A stretch of DNA of 64,000 bases from SHWB01 sp050246875 (lineage in GTDB: Bacteria > Pseudomonadota > Alphaproteobacteria > UBA6615): contig JBFWVF010000005.1 of assembly GCA_050246875.1 (NCBI GenBank), positions 248,001 to 312,000 on the forward strand, in the 5' to 3' direction. Position 1 is the first letter of the stretch. The number at the start of each line of letters is the position of its first letter. This document shows positions 16,502-25,465 of this stretch, one piece after another. The notes below the pieces were generated by a model. That model was not told the DNA's origin and searched no databases. It was given only the letters and a program-made list of their open reading frames with translations. Both the position numbers and the translations under genes were made by a program.

Positions 16502-16996
16502 TCAGCCGCGCGGCTCGTCCGGAGCCTCGTACTCCGGCATGGCCTCGAGTTCGGCCTCGGTCAGCGAGGTGACGAGCACCGCCTCCTCGCCGATGCCCGA
16601 CATCGACAGCGCCGAGCGCGGAATGGCGACGGTCTTCTTGCCGATGCCGAGGAAGCCGCCGACCGAGACGATGACGCGGTCGCCGACGACCGCCTCGACC
16701 TTGCCGACCGACGTGCCTTCGCGGTCGACGACCTCCTTGCCGTCGAACTCGGCGGCCGAGGGCTCGTTGGCCTGGGGCGACGTCATCGGGGTCGACGGCG
16801 TGGCGGAATTGTCGATGGCGCCGGGGCCCGGGCGCTCGCCGCCGGGGTCGCGCTGCATCGTGCCGGTGCCGCCCTGCTCGGTCTGCGGCACCGCGGCCGG
16901 CGGCGTGCCGGTCGACGTTCCGTCGGTCGCCAGGGCGAGCCCGGGCAGGGCGAGCAGGAACGCGCTGCCGGTGACGAGGGCGAGGTGTTTACGCAT
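16502..16996 (-). CDS. Exported PRC-barrel domain protein
   Basis: 164 aa with a signal peptide (MRKHLALVTGSAFLLALPGLALA, cleavage near residue 23), a Thr/Pro/Gly-rich linker, then a PRC-barrel domain at about 84-145: GKEVVDREGTSVGKVEAVV, GGFLGIGKKTVAIP. Such exported PRC-barrel proteins are common in alphaproteobacteria and often stress-induced, but their function is not established. GGAGGACC precedes the ATG. An EcfG-type promoter lies 37-61 bases upstream, and a sigma-factor gene is divergently placed. Confidence 0.88.
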   Translation of the reverse strand: MRKHLALVTGSAFLLALPGLALATDGTSTGTPPAAVPQTEQGGTGTMQRDPGGERPGPGAIDNSATPSTPMTSPQANEPSAAEFDGKEVVDREGTSVGKVEAVVGDRVIVSVGGFLGIGKKTVAIPRSALSMSGIGEEAVLVTSLTEAELEAMPEYEAPDEPRG

Positions 16997-17032
16997 GAGT
17001 TCGGTCCTCCACAGGGGTTGGCCTGCCGAGGA

Positions 17033-17057
17033 AACGCCTGTTTGCGCTGCAGGTTCC
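17033..17057 (-). promoter_or_regulatory. EcfG-type (general stress response) promoter of the PRC-barrel gene
   Basis: On the minus strand GGAAC (17057-17053), 16 bases, then CGTT (17036-17033) matches the alphaproteobacterial EcfG consensus GGAAC-N16/17-CGTT exactly, 36 bases before the start codon of the PRC-barrel gene. Confidence 0.7.
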
Positions 17058-17148
17058 GGCCCACAGCGCAGTCACAGAACGATCACTGCAATGCCCTCCC
17101 GGGATCGGCACGTTTCAGGGACTGCGAAGGCGACCGAAAGGAACCGCT

Positions 17149-17694
17149 ATGTCTCGCTCCCCTGTCAGCCCGACGCCGTCGGGTCCCGCCCCTGCCGCCA
17201 CCCCGGCGGATCTCATCCCCGAACTCCCCCACCTGCTGCGAACGGCGCGCGCGCTCACCCGCAACGCCGCGGCGGCCGAGGATCTCGTCCACGACTGCCT
17301 CGTCAATGCGATGGAGAACCTCGATCGCTTCGAGCCGGGTACCAATCTGCGCGCATGGCTGCGCCGCATCCTGCGTAACCGGTTCCTGTCCGACCTGCGC
17401 CGTCATGGCTGCCACGACCGCTACGTCGCCTCGGTCGACTGGGTCGCGCGGACGACCGCGCCGGCCGACCAGTACGACGTCTGCCTGCTGCGCCGCGTCG
17501 CCGACGACATCGACCGGCTGCCGGCCGACCAGCGCACCGTGCTGCGCCTCGCCGTGCTCGACGACATGAGCTACCAGGATACGGCCGACGCCATCGGCGT
17601 GCCGGTCGGCACCGTGCGCTCGCGCCTGTCGCGCGCCCGCGACAACCTGCGCGGCGCCCTCGAGGGCGGTCGCGGCATGGCGCTGCATCACTAG
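17149..17694 (+). CDS. ECF-family RNA polymerase sigma factor
   Basis: 181 aa. Region 2 is visible at about 25-90 (LTRNAAAAEDLVHDCLVNAM, PGTNLRAWLRRILRNRFLSD), and region 4 at about 120-170 (RLPADQRTVLRLAVLDDMSY, AIGVPVGTVRSRLSRARDNL). The region 2 wording (AEDLVxDxL, PGTNxRAWL) resembles EcfG and related sigma factors. No anti-sigma or phyR gene is adjacent, so it may be a secondary EcfG paralogue. It starts ATG after AAAGGAACC and is divergent from the PRC-barrel gene. Confidence 0.9.
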   Translation: MSRSPVSPTPSGPAPAATPADLIPELPHLLRTARALTRNAAAAEDLVHDCLVNAMENLDRFEPGTNLRAWLRRILRNRFLSDLRRHGCHDRYVASVDWVARTTAPADQYDVCLLRRVADDIDRLPADQRTVLRLAVLDDMSYQDTADAIGVPVGTVRSRLSRARDNLRGALEGGRGMALHH

Positions 17695-17722
17695 CGACAG
17701 CGCGAACTGGCGTTCGCGACGA

Positions 17723-17752
17723 CGGGGCCCCGGCCGGCGACGGCGGGCCCCG
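17723..17752 (+). terminator. Hairpin terminator after the ECF sigma gene
   Basis: CGGGGCCC (17723-17730) pairs with GGGCCCCG (17745-17752), followed directly by TTT. It lies 28 bases after the stop codon and just before the convergent NIPSNAP gene ends. Confidence 0.65.
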
Positions 17753-17758
17753 TTTGCG

Positions 17759-18523
17759 TCAGCGACGCTTCGCCGTCCGCCTGGCCGGCGCCGTCCGGCC
17801 CTTGATCGCCGCCTCGACGAACAGCGGCACCATCGCCGCCACCGGCGCCGGGGCAAGAATCTTCGTCTCGTGGTCCGTATACATCTCGCGCAGCGCCTTG
17901 TTGTAGCGCGCGGCGGCGCGACCGCTGGCGGCCTTCCGGCGACGGTCGCGCAGGGCCTCGACACTCTCCGCCCAGCGATACCAGACGACCTGATGCTGCA
18001 CGCCGATCATGGCGTAGAAGCAGCCGATCAGGCCGGCATCGAGCGGCGCCAGCGCCACCATGCCCTCCGCTTCCAGCAGCGGCCAGAACTGCGGCAGCTT
18101 GCCCGGCCGCAGCGACAGCGTCTCCTGCTCGATGACGAGGTTGGGATGGTCGCCCAGCGCGGCGACCGGCGCATCGCCCGGCAGCCAGTCGCGGCCGCCG
18201 CTCCACAGCGGCACCGCCGCGTCGACGGGCGCCGGCAGCCAGAAGGCGTTGACCTGGCGCGCCACGGTGGGGCGCACCTTGGCGAAGTAGGGCTGCAGTT
18301 CGGGCATGCCGTACTGGCTACGCAGCCGTGCCTGCCAGTCGTTGAGATCGTCGTAGCGGAAGAGGTGGATGATCTGGTCGGCGGTGCCCTCGACGGTCAC
18401 ATAGGTGCCGAGCGCGCGTTCCATCACCGGTCGGATGATGTCGAAGCCGCGGTCGACCTGCATCTGCCAGAAGGCGGCAAGGTTGCCGGGATGCAGGGTG
18501 TAGGTACGCTGTTCGAGGATCAC
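17759..18523 (-). CDS. NIPSNAP family protein, copy 3 of a tandem triplet
   Basis: 254 aa, two NIPSNAP (dimeric alpha-beta barrel) domains: the first from ILEQRTYTLHPGNLAAF, the second from LVIEQETLSLRPGKLPQFWPLLE. NIPSNAP proteins have no settled biochemical role in bacteria. It starts at GTG 18523; frame upstream is shadow sequence. This copy is the most divergent of three homologous neighbours (17759-20187), and all are on the same strand with short gaps. Confidence 0.85.
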   Translation of the reverse strand: MILEQRTYTLHPGNLAAFWQMQVDRGFDIIRPVMERALGTYVTVEGTADQIIHLFRYDDLNDWQARLRSQYGMPELQPYFAKVRPTVARQVNAFWLPAPVDAAVPLWSGGRDWLPGDAPVAALGDHPNLVIEQETLSLRPGKLPQFWPLLEAEGMVALAPLDAGLIGCFYAMIGVQHQVVWYRWAESVEALRDRRRKAASGRAAARYNKALREMYTDHETKILAPAPVAAMVPLFVEAAIKGRTAPARRTAKRR

Positions 18524-18599
18524 GGGCGTTGCTCCCCCGGTTGTCGTGGTCGGCCGGTTGGCTGTTGCCGCCGCCGGACCGCGGCTGGCACGGTCCTGT

Positions 18600-19373
18600 T
18601 CAGCCGCGCCGCGGCGCCTTGGCGCGCCGTTCCGGTCCGGCGCGGCCCTTGATCGCCGCCTCGGCGAAAAGCGGGACCATTTCAGGCACCGGTGCCGGGG
18701 CGAGGATCTTCGTTTCGTGGGCGGCGTGGATGCCGCGCAGCCCCTTGTTGTAGCGTGCCCAGGCGCGGCCGGACGCGGCCTCGGCGCGGCGGGCGCGCAG
18801 GCTCTCGACATCGGCGAACCAGCGGTACCAGACGACGCGGTGCTGGGCGCCGCTCATCGAGAAGAAGCAGCCGATCAGTGTCGCGTCGAGCGGTGCCAGC
18901 GCCGCCGGCCCGTGCCGTTCCAGCAGCGGCCAGAACTCCGGCAGCTTGCCCGGCAGGACGGTCAGCATTTCTTCCTCGACGACGAGGCGTGGATATCGGG
19001 CGAGATCGGCGACGGGTCGGTCGCCGGGCATCCAGTCGGTCCGGTCGTTCCACAGCGGCGTCGCCGCGGCCACCGGTGCCGGCAGCCAGAAGGAATTCTC
19101 CTGCGCGGCGATCAGCGGCCGGCCGGCCTTGAAATAGGGTTCGAGCGCCTTGATCGTGTAGAGGCCGCGCAGGCGCTTCTGCCAGTCCGGCAGGTCGTCG
19201 AAGCGGTAGATGTGGACGATCTGCTCGGCCGGCCCGCTGACGGTGACGAAGTAGCCGAGGGCGCGCTCCATGATCTGCCGGAAATGGCCGTCGAAGCCGC
19301 GGTCGATCTGGGTCTGCCAGAAGGCCGCGGTGTTGCCCGGCTTCATGGTGTAGACGCGGTGTTCGAGAAGCAT
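18600..19373 (-). CDS. NIPSNAP family protein, copy 2 of a tandem triplet
   Basis: 257 aa with the same two-domain layout as its neighbours: MLLEHRVYTMKPGNTAAFWQ at the N-terminus, VVEEEMLTVLPGKLPEFWP in the middle, and the shared HRVVWYRWFADVESLRARR near the C-terminus. It is closest to the copy at 19417-20187, with long identical stretches such as RFDDLPDWQ and QENSFWLPAPV. The C-terminal tail is rich in Arg, Lys and Ala. Function unknown. Confidence 0.87.
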   Translation of the reverse strand: MLLEHRVYTMKPGNTAAFWQTQIDRGFDGHFRQIMERALGYFVTVSGPAEQIVHIYRFDDLPDWQKRLRGLYTIKALEPYFKAGRPLIAAQENSFWLPAPVAAATPLWNDRTDWMPGDRPVADLARYPRLVVEEEMLTVLPGKLPEFWPLLERHGPAALAPLDATLIGCFFSMSGAQHRVVWYRWFADVESLRARRAEAASGRAWARYNKGLRGIHAAHETKILAPAPVPEMVPLFAEAAIKGRAGPERRAKAPRRG

Positions 19374-19416
19374 CGCCGTCGCCCTCAGCCCGGAAGCGAA
19401 TCCGGCCGCCGCGTCC

Positions 19417-20187
19417 TCAGCGCCGCTTGCGCGCCTTCGCCCCACCCTTCGGCGCGGCGCGTCCCTTGACCTTGGCCTCGACGAACAGCGGGATCATCTC
19501 CGGCACCGGCGCCGGCTCGAGGATCTTCGTCTCGTGCGCGGCATAGATGTCACGCAGCACCTTGTGGTAGCGGCCCCAGGCGCGGCCACTCGCGGCCTTC
19601 TCGCGCCGGGCGCGCAGGGTCTCGACGTCGGGGAACCAGCGGTACCAGACGACGCGGTGCTGCGCGCCGCTCATCGAGAAGAAGCAGCCGATCAGCGTCT
19701 CGTCGAGCCCGGCCAGCGCGGCGAGGCCGTGCTGCTGCAGCAGCGGCCAGAAGACGAGAAGCTTGCCGGGCTTCATCGTCAGCACCTCTTCCTCGACCAC
19801 GAGGCGCGGGTACCTGGCGAGGTCGGCGACCGGCTTGTCGCCCGGCATCCAGTCGGTCTTGTCGTTCCACAGCGGCGTCGCGGCGGGAACCGGCGCCGGC
19901 AGCCAGAACGAGTTTTCCTGCGCCGCCATCAGCGGCCGGACGATCTTGAAATAGGGTTCGAGCGCCTTGACCGTGTACATGCCGCGCAGGCGGGTCTGCC
20001 AGTCCGGCAGGTCGTCGAAGCGGTAGATGTGGACGATCTGCTCGGCCGGCCCGCCGACGGTGACGAAGTAGCCGAGCACCCGCTCCATGATCGGCTTCGC
20101 GATGTCGAAGCCGCGGTCGATCTGCGACTGCCAGAAGGCGGCGGTGTTGCCGGGCAGCAGGGTATAGGCGCGATGTTCGAGGATCAT
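19417..20187 (-). CDS. NIPSNAP family protein, copy 1 of a tandem triplet
   Basis: 256 aa, first gene of the triplet. It begins MILEHRAYTLLPGNTAAFWQ and carries the second-domain motif VVEEEVLTMKPGKLLVFWPL, GCFFSMSGAQHRVVWYRW and a basic tail. The ATG at 20187 is only about 110 bases from the divergent FrnE-like gene, so the shared gap holds both promoters. Function unknown. Confidence 0.87.
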   Translation of the reverse strand: MILEHRAYTLLPGNTAAFWQSQIDRGFDIAKPIMERVLGYFVTVGGPAEQIVHIYRFDDLPDWQTRLRGMYTVKALEPYFKIVRPLMAAQENSFWLPAPVPAATPLWNDKTDWMPGDKPVADLARYPRLVVEEEVLTMKPGKLLVFWPLLQQHGLAALAGLDETLIGCFFSMSGAQHRVVWYRWFPDVETLRARREKAASGRAWGRYHKVLRDIYAAHETKILEPAPVPEMIPLFVEAKVKGRAAPKGGAKARKRR

Positions 20188-20296
20188 GGCGTCGGGTCCC
20201 GCGGGTATTATCGTTGCGATCAGGCTAGCACCCGGCGCGCGTGCGGCGGAAGCGCCCGCCCTTGACCCGCCGGGTGGCGGGGGGCACGCTCTGCCC

Positions 20297-20944
20297 ATGC
20301 TTATCGAGGTCTATTCGGACACGGTCTGTCCCTGGTGCTTCGTCGGCAAGCGCCGGCTCGAACGGACGCTGGCCATGCGTCCGGGCCTGTCGGTCGAGGT
20401 GCGCTGGCGACCGTTCCAGCTCAACCCGGACATGCCGCGTCAGGGCATGGCGCGCGATACCTATCTGGCGCTGAAGTTCGGCGGCGCCGCGCGGGCGCGT
20501 CAGATTCACGCCATGATCGCGCGCAGCGGCCGCGAGGAAGGCATCGACTTCGAGTTCGACACCGTCGCCCGCACGCCCAACACGCTCGATTCCCATCGCC
20601 TGATCCGCTGGGCCGCCGCGCATGGCGGCGAGGCCCGCGTCGCCGAGGCGCTGTTCCAGGCCTATTTCCTCGACGGCGTCGATATCGGCGATTTGCGCGA
20701 GCTTGGCCGCATCGCGCGCGCCTGCGGTCTCGACGGGCCGAAGGTCGACGCCTACCTCGCCAGCGACCGCGACGTCGATGCGGTGATGGCGGAGGACCTG
20801 CGCGCGCGCCGCATGGGCATCGAGGGCGTGCCCTGCTTCATCATCGACGGCCGCTACGCGCTCGCCGGGGCGCAGGAGCCGGAGGCGTTCTTTCCCCTGC
20901 TCGACCTCGCCGCCGTCACCGCGACGCCGCTCGCCGCCGAATAG
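20297..20944 (+). CDS. DsbA-family oxidoreductase (FrnE-like)
   Basis: 215-aa cytoplasmic thioredoxin-fold protein of the DsbA/FrnE group. The CPWC motif is at residues 11-14 in MLIEVYSDTVCPWCFVGK, with the helical insertion and the cis-Pro region MGIEGVPCFIIDGRYALAGAQ near 180-200, the latter holding an extra cysteine. FrnE-like proteins act as thiol-disulphide isomerases in oxidative stress. No signal peptide is present. The start is the first ATG before the conserved strand. Confidence 0.9.
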   Translation: MLIEVYSDTVCPWCFVGKRRLERTLAMRPGLSVEVRWRPFQLNPDMPRQGMARDTYLALKFGGAARARQIHAMIARSGREEGIDFEFDTVARTPNTLDSHRLIRWAAAHGGEARVAEALFQAYFLDGVDIGDLRELGRIARACGLDGPKVDAYLASDRDVDAVMAEDLRARRMGIEGVPCFIIDGRYALAGAQEPEAFFPLLDLAAVTATPLAAE

Positions 20945-20950
20945 TCCCGG

Positions 20951-21943
20951 CTAGATGACCGCCGCCACGCCGGCGGCAAAGACCAGCGCGCCGCCGGCGA
21001 AAGCGTCGTCGTGCCCGCGGGCACGTTCCAGCGCGGCGTGGGCCAGATCGAGCGATACGGCGGGCGCGAAGCTGCGGATCGCCGCGCCGAGGCCGAGCGC
21101 GGCGGTGAAGCGCGTCTCCTCGTCGTAGATCAACGCCCGCCTGCCCTCCTCGCCGAACGAGCCGGCCAGCAGGTCGAGCGCGCGGTCCAGCGGCGCCGCC
21201 ACGACTTCGTCGTCTTCGAGCACGGCGAACTGGGCGATGGCGGCGAGCGTGGCGATGCCGACGTAACGATTGGCGAGCGCGCCGGCAGCCGACATTGCCT
21301 CGTCCCAGGCTCCGGCCCGGGCGATGGACAGCGTCGCCGCGTCGGCGATGGTGACCAGCCGGTCTTCGGCGGCAAGCGGCAGGTTCTGCGCCCACGACCA
21401 GTCGGCGCGCCAGGCACGGGCGTGCGGCCGGGCTGCCGCACCCAGCGTGTCGGCGACGTCGTCGACCATGTCGCCGAGGCCGGCATGCCCCATCTCCGTG
21501 AACAGGTCGTAGACCGCCGGCGTCTCTCCGGCCCGCTCGTAGACGCGGCCGACCGCGGCGGCCGTGCCGGCGGCGCCCCGCAGGTAGGCGAGCGCGCCCG
21601 CCCGGTCGCCCCGCGCTGCCCGCCGCGCGGCGATCGCGGCATGCACCGTGGCTGCCTCCCAGCGTGCCGGGGTGACCGCGAGGTTGCCGGCGCAAAGCGC
21701 CAGCGCCTCGTCGTCGTAGCCGGCGCGCGCCAACAGCACGCCCTCGCAGCGGTGCAGCGCGTAGCAGTCGGGCCAGCCGCAGATCATCGCACCGATGCGC
21801 AGCGCCTCGACGGCCCGTAGCAGGGTGAAGCGCGAGGGGTCGGGACCGAGGACGGCCGTGGCGCCGTCGAGCGCGCAGGCCCAGAGCCGTCCGGCGGCCT
21901 GCCGTCGCAGCGCGTCGAGATCCATGCCATACGGGTTGTCCAT
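20951..21943 (-). CDS. Hypothetical alpha-helical protein downstream of mfd
   Basis: 330 aa, not recognised. The protein is almost wholly helical and rich in Ala and Arg, with repeated helix pairs such as GYDDEALALCAGNLAV and RGDRAGALAYLRGAAGTA that suggest a TPR-like or HEAT-like solenoid. No signal peptide or catalytic motif is visible. It starts 24 bases after the mfd stop and is probably the last gene of the sdhE-mfd transcript. Confidence 0.7.
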   Translation of the reverse strand: MDNPYGMDLDALRRQAAGRLWACALDGATAVLGPDPSRFTLLRAVEALRIGAMICGWPDCYALHRCEGVLLARAGYDDEALALCAGNLAVTPARWEAATVHAAIAARRAARGDRAGALAYLRGAAGTAAAVGRVYERAGETPAVYDLFTEMGHAGLGDMVDDVADTLGAAARPHARAWRADWSWAQNLPLAAEDRLVTIADAATLSIARAGAWDEAMSAAGALANRYVGIATLAAIAQFAVLEDDEVVAAPLDRALDLLAGSFGEEGRRALIYDEETRFTAALGLGAAIRSFAPAVSLDLAHAALERARGHDDAFAGGALVFAAGVAAVI

Positions 21944-21967
21944 GACGGAATGTTCGCCGCTATGGTC

Positions 21968-24900
21968 CTACTGCGCCGCCGTCGCTGTCGGCGCGCGCGC
22001 GATGCTGGCGAGGCGTTCGACCAGGCGCCGTGCGCCGGCCAGCCGCTTGGCGGGGTCGGCCCAGTCCGAGGTGTAGACGAGGCGATGGTCCGGGCGCAGC
22101 TTCACCCGCCCGCGCGCCGCGGTGATGAGGTCGACAAGGCCGGCGGGGTTGGCGAAGGCGTTCTCGCGGAAGGCGACGACGGCGCCCTTCGGTCCGGCAT
22201 CGAGCTTCTCGACGCCGGCCTCGCGGCACAGCCGCTTGAGGCCGACGATGGCCAGCAGATTCTCGACCTCCGGCGGCAGCTTGCCGAAGCGGTCGATCAT
22301 CTCGGCGGCGAGACCCTCGATCTCGGCCTGGTCGACGACGCGGGCGATGCGCCGGTAGAGGCCCATGCGGACCGGCAGGTCGGCGACGTAATCCTCGGGG
22401 ATCAGCACCGAGGTCCCGACGGTGATGGCCGGCGACCAGTCCTCGGCCACCTCCTCGCCCTCGCCCGCCTCGCGCGCCGCGGTGACGGCGTCCTCCAGCA
22501 TCTGCTGGTACAGCTCGACGCCGACTTCGCGGATGTGACCCGACTGTTCCTCGCCGAGCAGGTTGCCGGCGCCGCGGATGTCGAGGTCGTGGCTGGCCAG
22601 CGAGAAACCGGCGCCGAGGCTGTCGAGCGTCTGCATGACATCGAGGCGCTTCAGCGCCGAGGCGCCGAGCTGGCGGCCGGGCGGCACCGTGAGATAGGCA
22701 TAGGCCCGCGTTTTCGCCCGCCCGACGCGGCCGCGAAGCTGGTAGAGCTGCGACAGGCCGAACATGTCGGCGCGGTGAATGACGATGGTGTTGGCGGTCG
22801 GGATGTCGAGGCCGCTTTCGACGATATTGGTCGAGACCAGCACGTCGAACTCGCCGTCGTAGAAGGCGGCCATTACGCGTTCCAGTTCGCTCGCCGGCAT
22901 GCGTCCGTGGGCGACGGCGAAGCGCACTTCGGGCACCAGCTTGCGCAGCCGCTCGGTGACCTCCGCGAGATCCTCGATGCGCGGGCAGACGTAGAAGGTC
23001 TGTCCGCCGCGGAAGCGCTCGCGCATGATCGCCTCGCGCACGATCACCGGGTCCCACGGCATGACGAAGGTGCGCACGGCGAGGCGGTCGACCGGCGGTG
23101 TGGCGATCAGCGACAGCTCGCGCACGCCCGCCAACGCCAGTTGCAGGGTGCGCGGAATGGGAGTCGCCGTCAGCGTGAGAACGTGCACGTCGGCGCGCAG
23201 CGCCTTCAGGCGTTCCTTCTGGACGACGCCGAAATGCTGCTCCTCGTCGACGATGAGCAGGCCGAGGTCGCGGAACGAGATCGTCTTGGCGAGCAGGGTA
23301 TGGGTGCCGACGACGATATCGATCTGGCCGTCGGCGAGGCCGGCGCGCACGGCGGCGGCGTCCTTGCCGGTGACGAGGCGCGAAAGCTGGGCGATCCGCA
23401 GCGGGTAGCCGGCGAAGCGCTCGGTGAAGGTCTTGAAGTGCTGCCGCGCAAGCAGCGTCGTCGGCACCACCACCGCCACCTGGCGGCCGGTCATGGCGGC
23501 GACGAAGGCGGCTCGCAGCGCCACCTCGGTCTTGCCGAAGCCGACATCGCCGCAGATCAGGCGGTCCATCGAGCGGCCGGTGGCGAGGTCGGCCAGCGTG
23601 TCCTCGATCGCGCGCTGCTGGTCCTCGGTCTCCTCGAAGGGGAAGCGCGCGGCGAACTCGTCGTAGAGGCCGGCGGGCGGCGCGATCTGCGCGGTGCGGC
23701 GCAGCTCACGCGCGGCGGCGATCTTCATCAGCTCCGCGGCGATGAGGCCGATGCGCTCCTTGGCCTTCGCCTTGCGCGCCTGCCAGCCGGCGCCGCCGAG
23801 GCGGTCGAGCTGGGCGCCGGCGTCCTCCGAGCCGTAACGCGACAGGCGTTCGAGGTTCTCTACCGGCAGGAACAGGCGGTCGTCGCCGGCGTAGACCAGG
23901 CGCAGGCAGTCGTGCGGCGCGCCGGCGATCTCCAGCGTCACCAGGCCGTCGTAGCGGCCGATGCCGTGGTCGGCGTGGACCACCAGGTCGCCGACATTGA
24001 GCGTCGAGACCTCGGCGATGAAGTCGTCGGCACGGCGCGTGCGGCGCGGCCGGCGCGTCAGCCGGTCGCCGAGGATGTCCTGCTCGGTGTAGACGGCGAG
24101 GCCGGCGGTGGCGAAGCCGGAGTCGAGGCCGAGCACGACGAGTCCGAGCGTGCCGGCCGGCAGCGCCAGCGCGTCCGCCCAGCTTTCCGCGGCGGCCACG
24201 GGGCCCGCTCCGTGCTCCGCAAACAGGTGGCCGAGGCGCTCGCGCGAGCCGGCGCTGTAGGCGGCGACGACGATGCGGGTGCCGGCCGCGCGGGCGTCGG
24301 CGAAGCGCGTCCGCACGGCGTCGAACAGGTTGATGTCGGGCCGTGCGCGGGCGGCCGCGAAGTCCTCGACGCGCCGTGCATCGACGGCGACGGTCGTCTC
24401 GCCCGCGGGGGCGGCAAATGGCGTCAGGCGCCCGACGGCGCGGCGGTCGAGCGTCGCCGCCCATTCGGCGGCGGCGAGGTAAAGGGCTTCGGGCGGCAGC
24501 GGATTGTAGACCAGCGCCGGGTCGTCGCCCTTGCCGTGCTGGGCGCGCGCTTCCTCGCGGGCCCGATGGTAGTCGGCGATCAGTTCGAGCCGCGCGGCGA
24601 CGGCGTCGTCGGCCTGCGGGTCGAGTGTCACCGGGCCGTCGACGTAGTCGAACAGCGTTTCCAGCCGCTCGTGGAACAGCGGCAGCCAGTGCTCCATGCC
24701 GGGATGGCGGACGCCGGCGCTGACTGCCTCGTAGAGCGCGTCGCCGCTGCGCACGGCGCCGAAGGTGCGCCGGTAGGCGGCGCGGAAGCGCTCCGTCGCG
24801 TCGCCGTCGAGCAGCACTTCGCTGGCCGGCAGCAAGACGACGCGATCGTGCCGGCCCTCGGAGCGCTGCGTCATCGGATCGAAGCTGCGGACCCCCTCCA

Positions 24901-25465
24901 GCTCGTCGCCGAACAGGTCGAGGCGCAGGGGATCGTCGGTGCCCGGCGGGAACACGTCGACGATACCGCCGCGGATGGCGAACTCGCCCGGCTCGCGCAC
25001 GGTGTCGGCCCGGCTGTAGCCGTTGGCGGCAAGGAACGCCGTCAGGCCCTCGGCGTCGAACCGTTCGCCGACGCGCGCGGTGAAGGACGCGCCGGCGATG
25101 GAGGCGCGTGGCGGCACGCGCTGCAGGACGGCGCTCACGGTCGTCACCACGAGGCGCGGCCCGGCGGCCGGCGCGAGCAGCGCCATCAGGCCGGCGATGC
25201 GGCGCGCCGTCACGTCGGTGCGCGGCGGCACGCGGTCGTAGGGCAGGCAGTCCCAGGCCGGCAGCGTCACCACCTCGACGCCGGGCGCGAAGAAGGCGAC
25301 GGCCTCGGCGAGGCGCACCATGCGCGCCTCGTCCTGCGCGACATGCAGCAGCGGCCGGACCGCGGCGCTGGCGAGTTCGCCCAGCAGGAGGGCGTCGGCA
25401 CCTTCCGGTGCGCCGGCCAGCGTGACCGGCCGCCCGGGATGCAGCGGATTGGCGGCGATCAGCAC
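21968..25465 (-). CDS. mfd: Transcription-repair coupling factor Mfd
   Basis: 1165-aa ATP-dependent DNA translocase that removes stalled RNA polymerase and recruits UvrA. Domains in order: UvrB-homology region at the N-terminus (TLPAWDCLPYDRVPP, REPGEFAIRGGIVDVFPPG), the RNA polymerase-interacting domain (LNVGDLVVHADHGIGRYDGL), the RecG-like helicase with Walker A GDVGFGKT at 639-646, DEEQHFG and TATPIPRTL, TRG motif, and the C-terminal TRCF domain. It starts at GTG 25465, which overlaps the 3' end of sdhE, so the two are coupled. Confidence 0.96.
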   Translation of the reverse strand: MLIAANPLHPGRPVTLAGAPEGADALLLGELASAAVRPLLHVAQDEARMVRLAEAVAFFAPGVEVVTLPAWDCLPYDRVPPRTDVTARRIAGLMALLAPAAGPRLVVTTVSAVLQRVPPRASIAGASFTARVGERFDAEGLTAFLAANGYSRADTVREPGEFAIRGGIVDVFPPGTDDPLRLDLFGDELEGVRSFDPMTQRSEGRHDRVVLLPASEVLLDGDATERFRAAYRRTFGAVRSGDALYEAVSAGVRHPGMEHWLPLFHERLETLFDYVDGPVTLDPQADDAVAARLELIADYHRAREEARAQHGKGDDPALVYNPLPPEALYLAAAEWAATLDRRAVGRLTPFAAPAGETTVAVDARRVEDFAAARARPDINLFDAVRTRFADARAAGTRIVVAAYSAGSRERLGHLFAEHGAGPVAAAESWADALALPAGTLGLVVLGLDSGFATAGLAVYTEQDILGDRLTRRPRRTRRADDFIAEVSTLNVGDLVVHADHGIGRYDGLVTLEIAGAPHDCLRLVYAGDDRLFLPVENLERLSRYGSEDAGAQLDRLGGAGWQARKAKAKERIGLIAAELMKIAAARELRRTAQIAPPAGLYDEFAARFPFEETEDQQRAIEDTLADLATGRSMDRLICGDVGFGKTEVALRAAFVAAMTGRQVAVVVPTTLLARQHFKTFTERFAGYPLRIAQLSRLVTGKDAAAVRAGLADGQIDIVVGTHTLLAKTISFRDLGLLIVDEEQHFGVVQKERLKALRADVHVLTLTATPIPRTLQLALAGVRELSLIATPPVDRLAVRTFVMPWDPVIVREAIMRERFRGGQTFYVCPRIEDLAEVTERLRKLVPEVRFAVAHGRMPASELERVMAAFYDGEFDVLVSTNIVESGLDIPTANTIVIHRADMFGLSQLYQLRGRVGRAKTRAYAYLTVPPGRQLGASALKRLDVMQTLDSLGAGFSLASHDLDIRGAGNLLGEEQSGHIREVGVELYQQMLEDAVTAAREAGEGEEVAEDWSPAITVGTSVLIPEDYVADLPVRMGLYRRIARVVDQAEIEGLAAEMIDRFGKLPPEVENLLAIVGLKRLCREAGVEKLDAGPKGAVVAFRENAFANPAGLVDLITAARGRVKLRPDHRLVYTSDWADPAKRLAGARRLVERLASIARAPTATAAQ

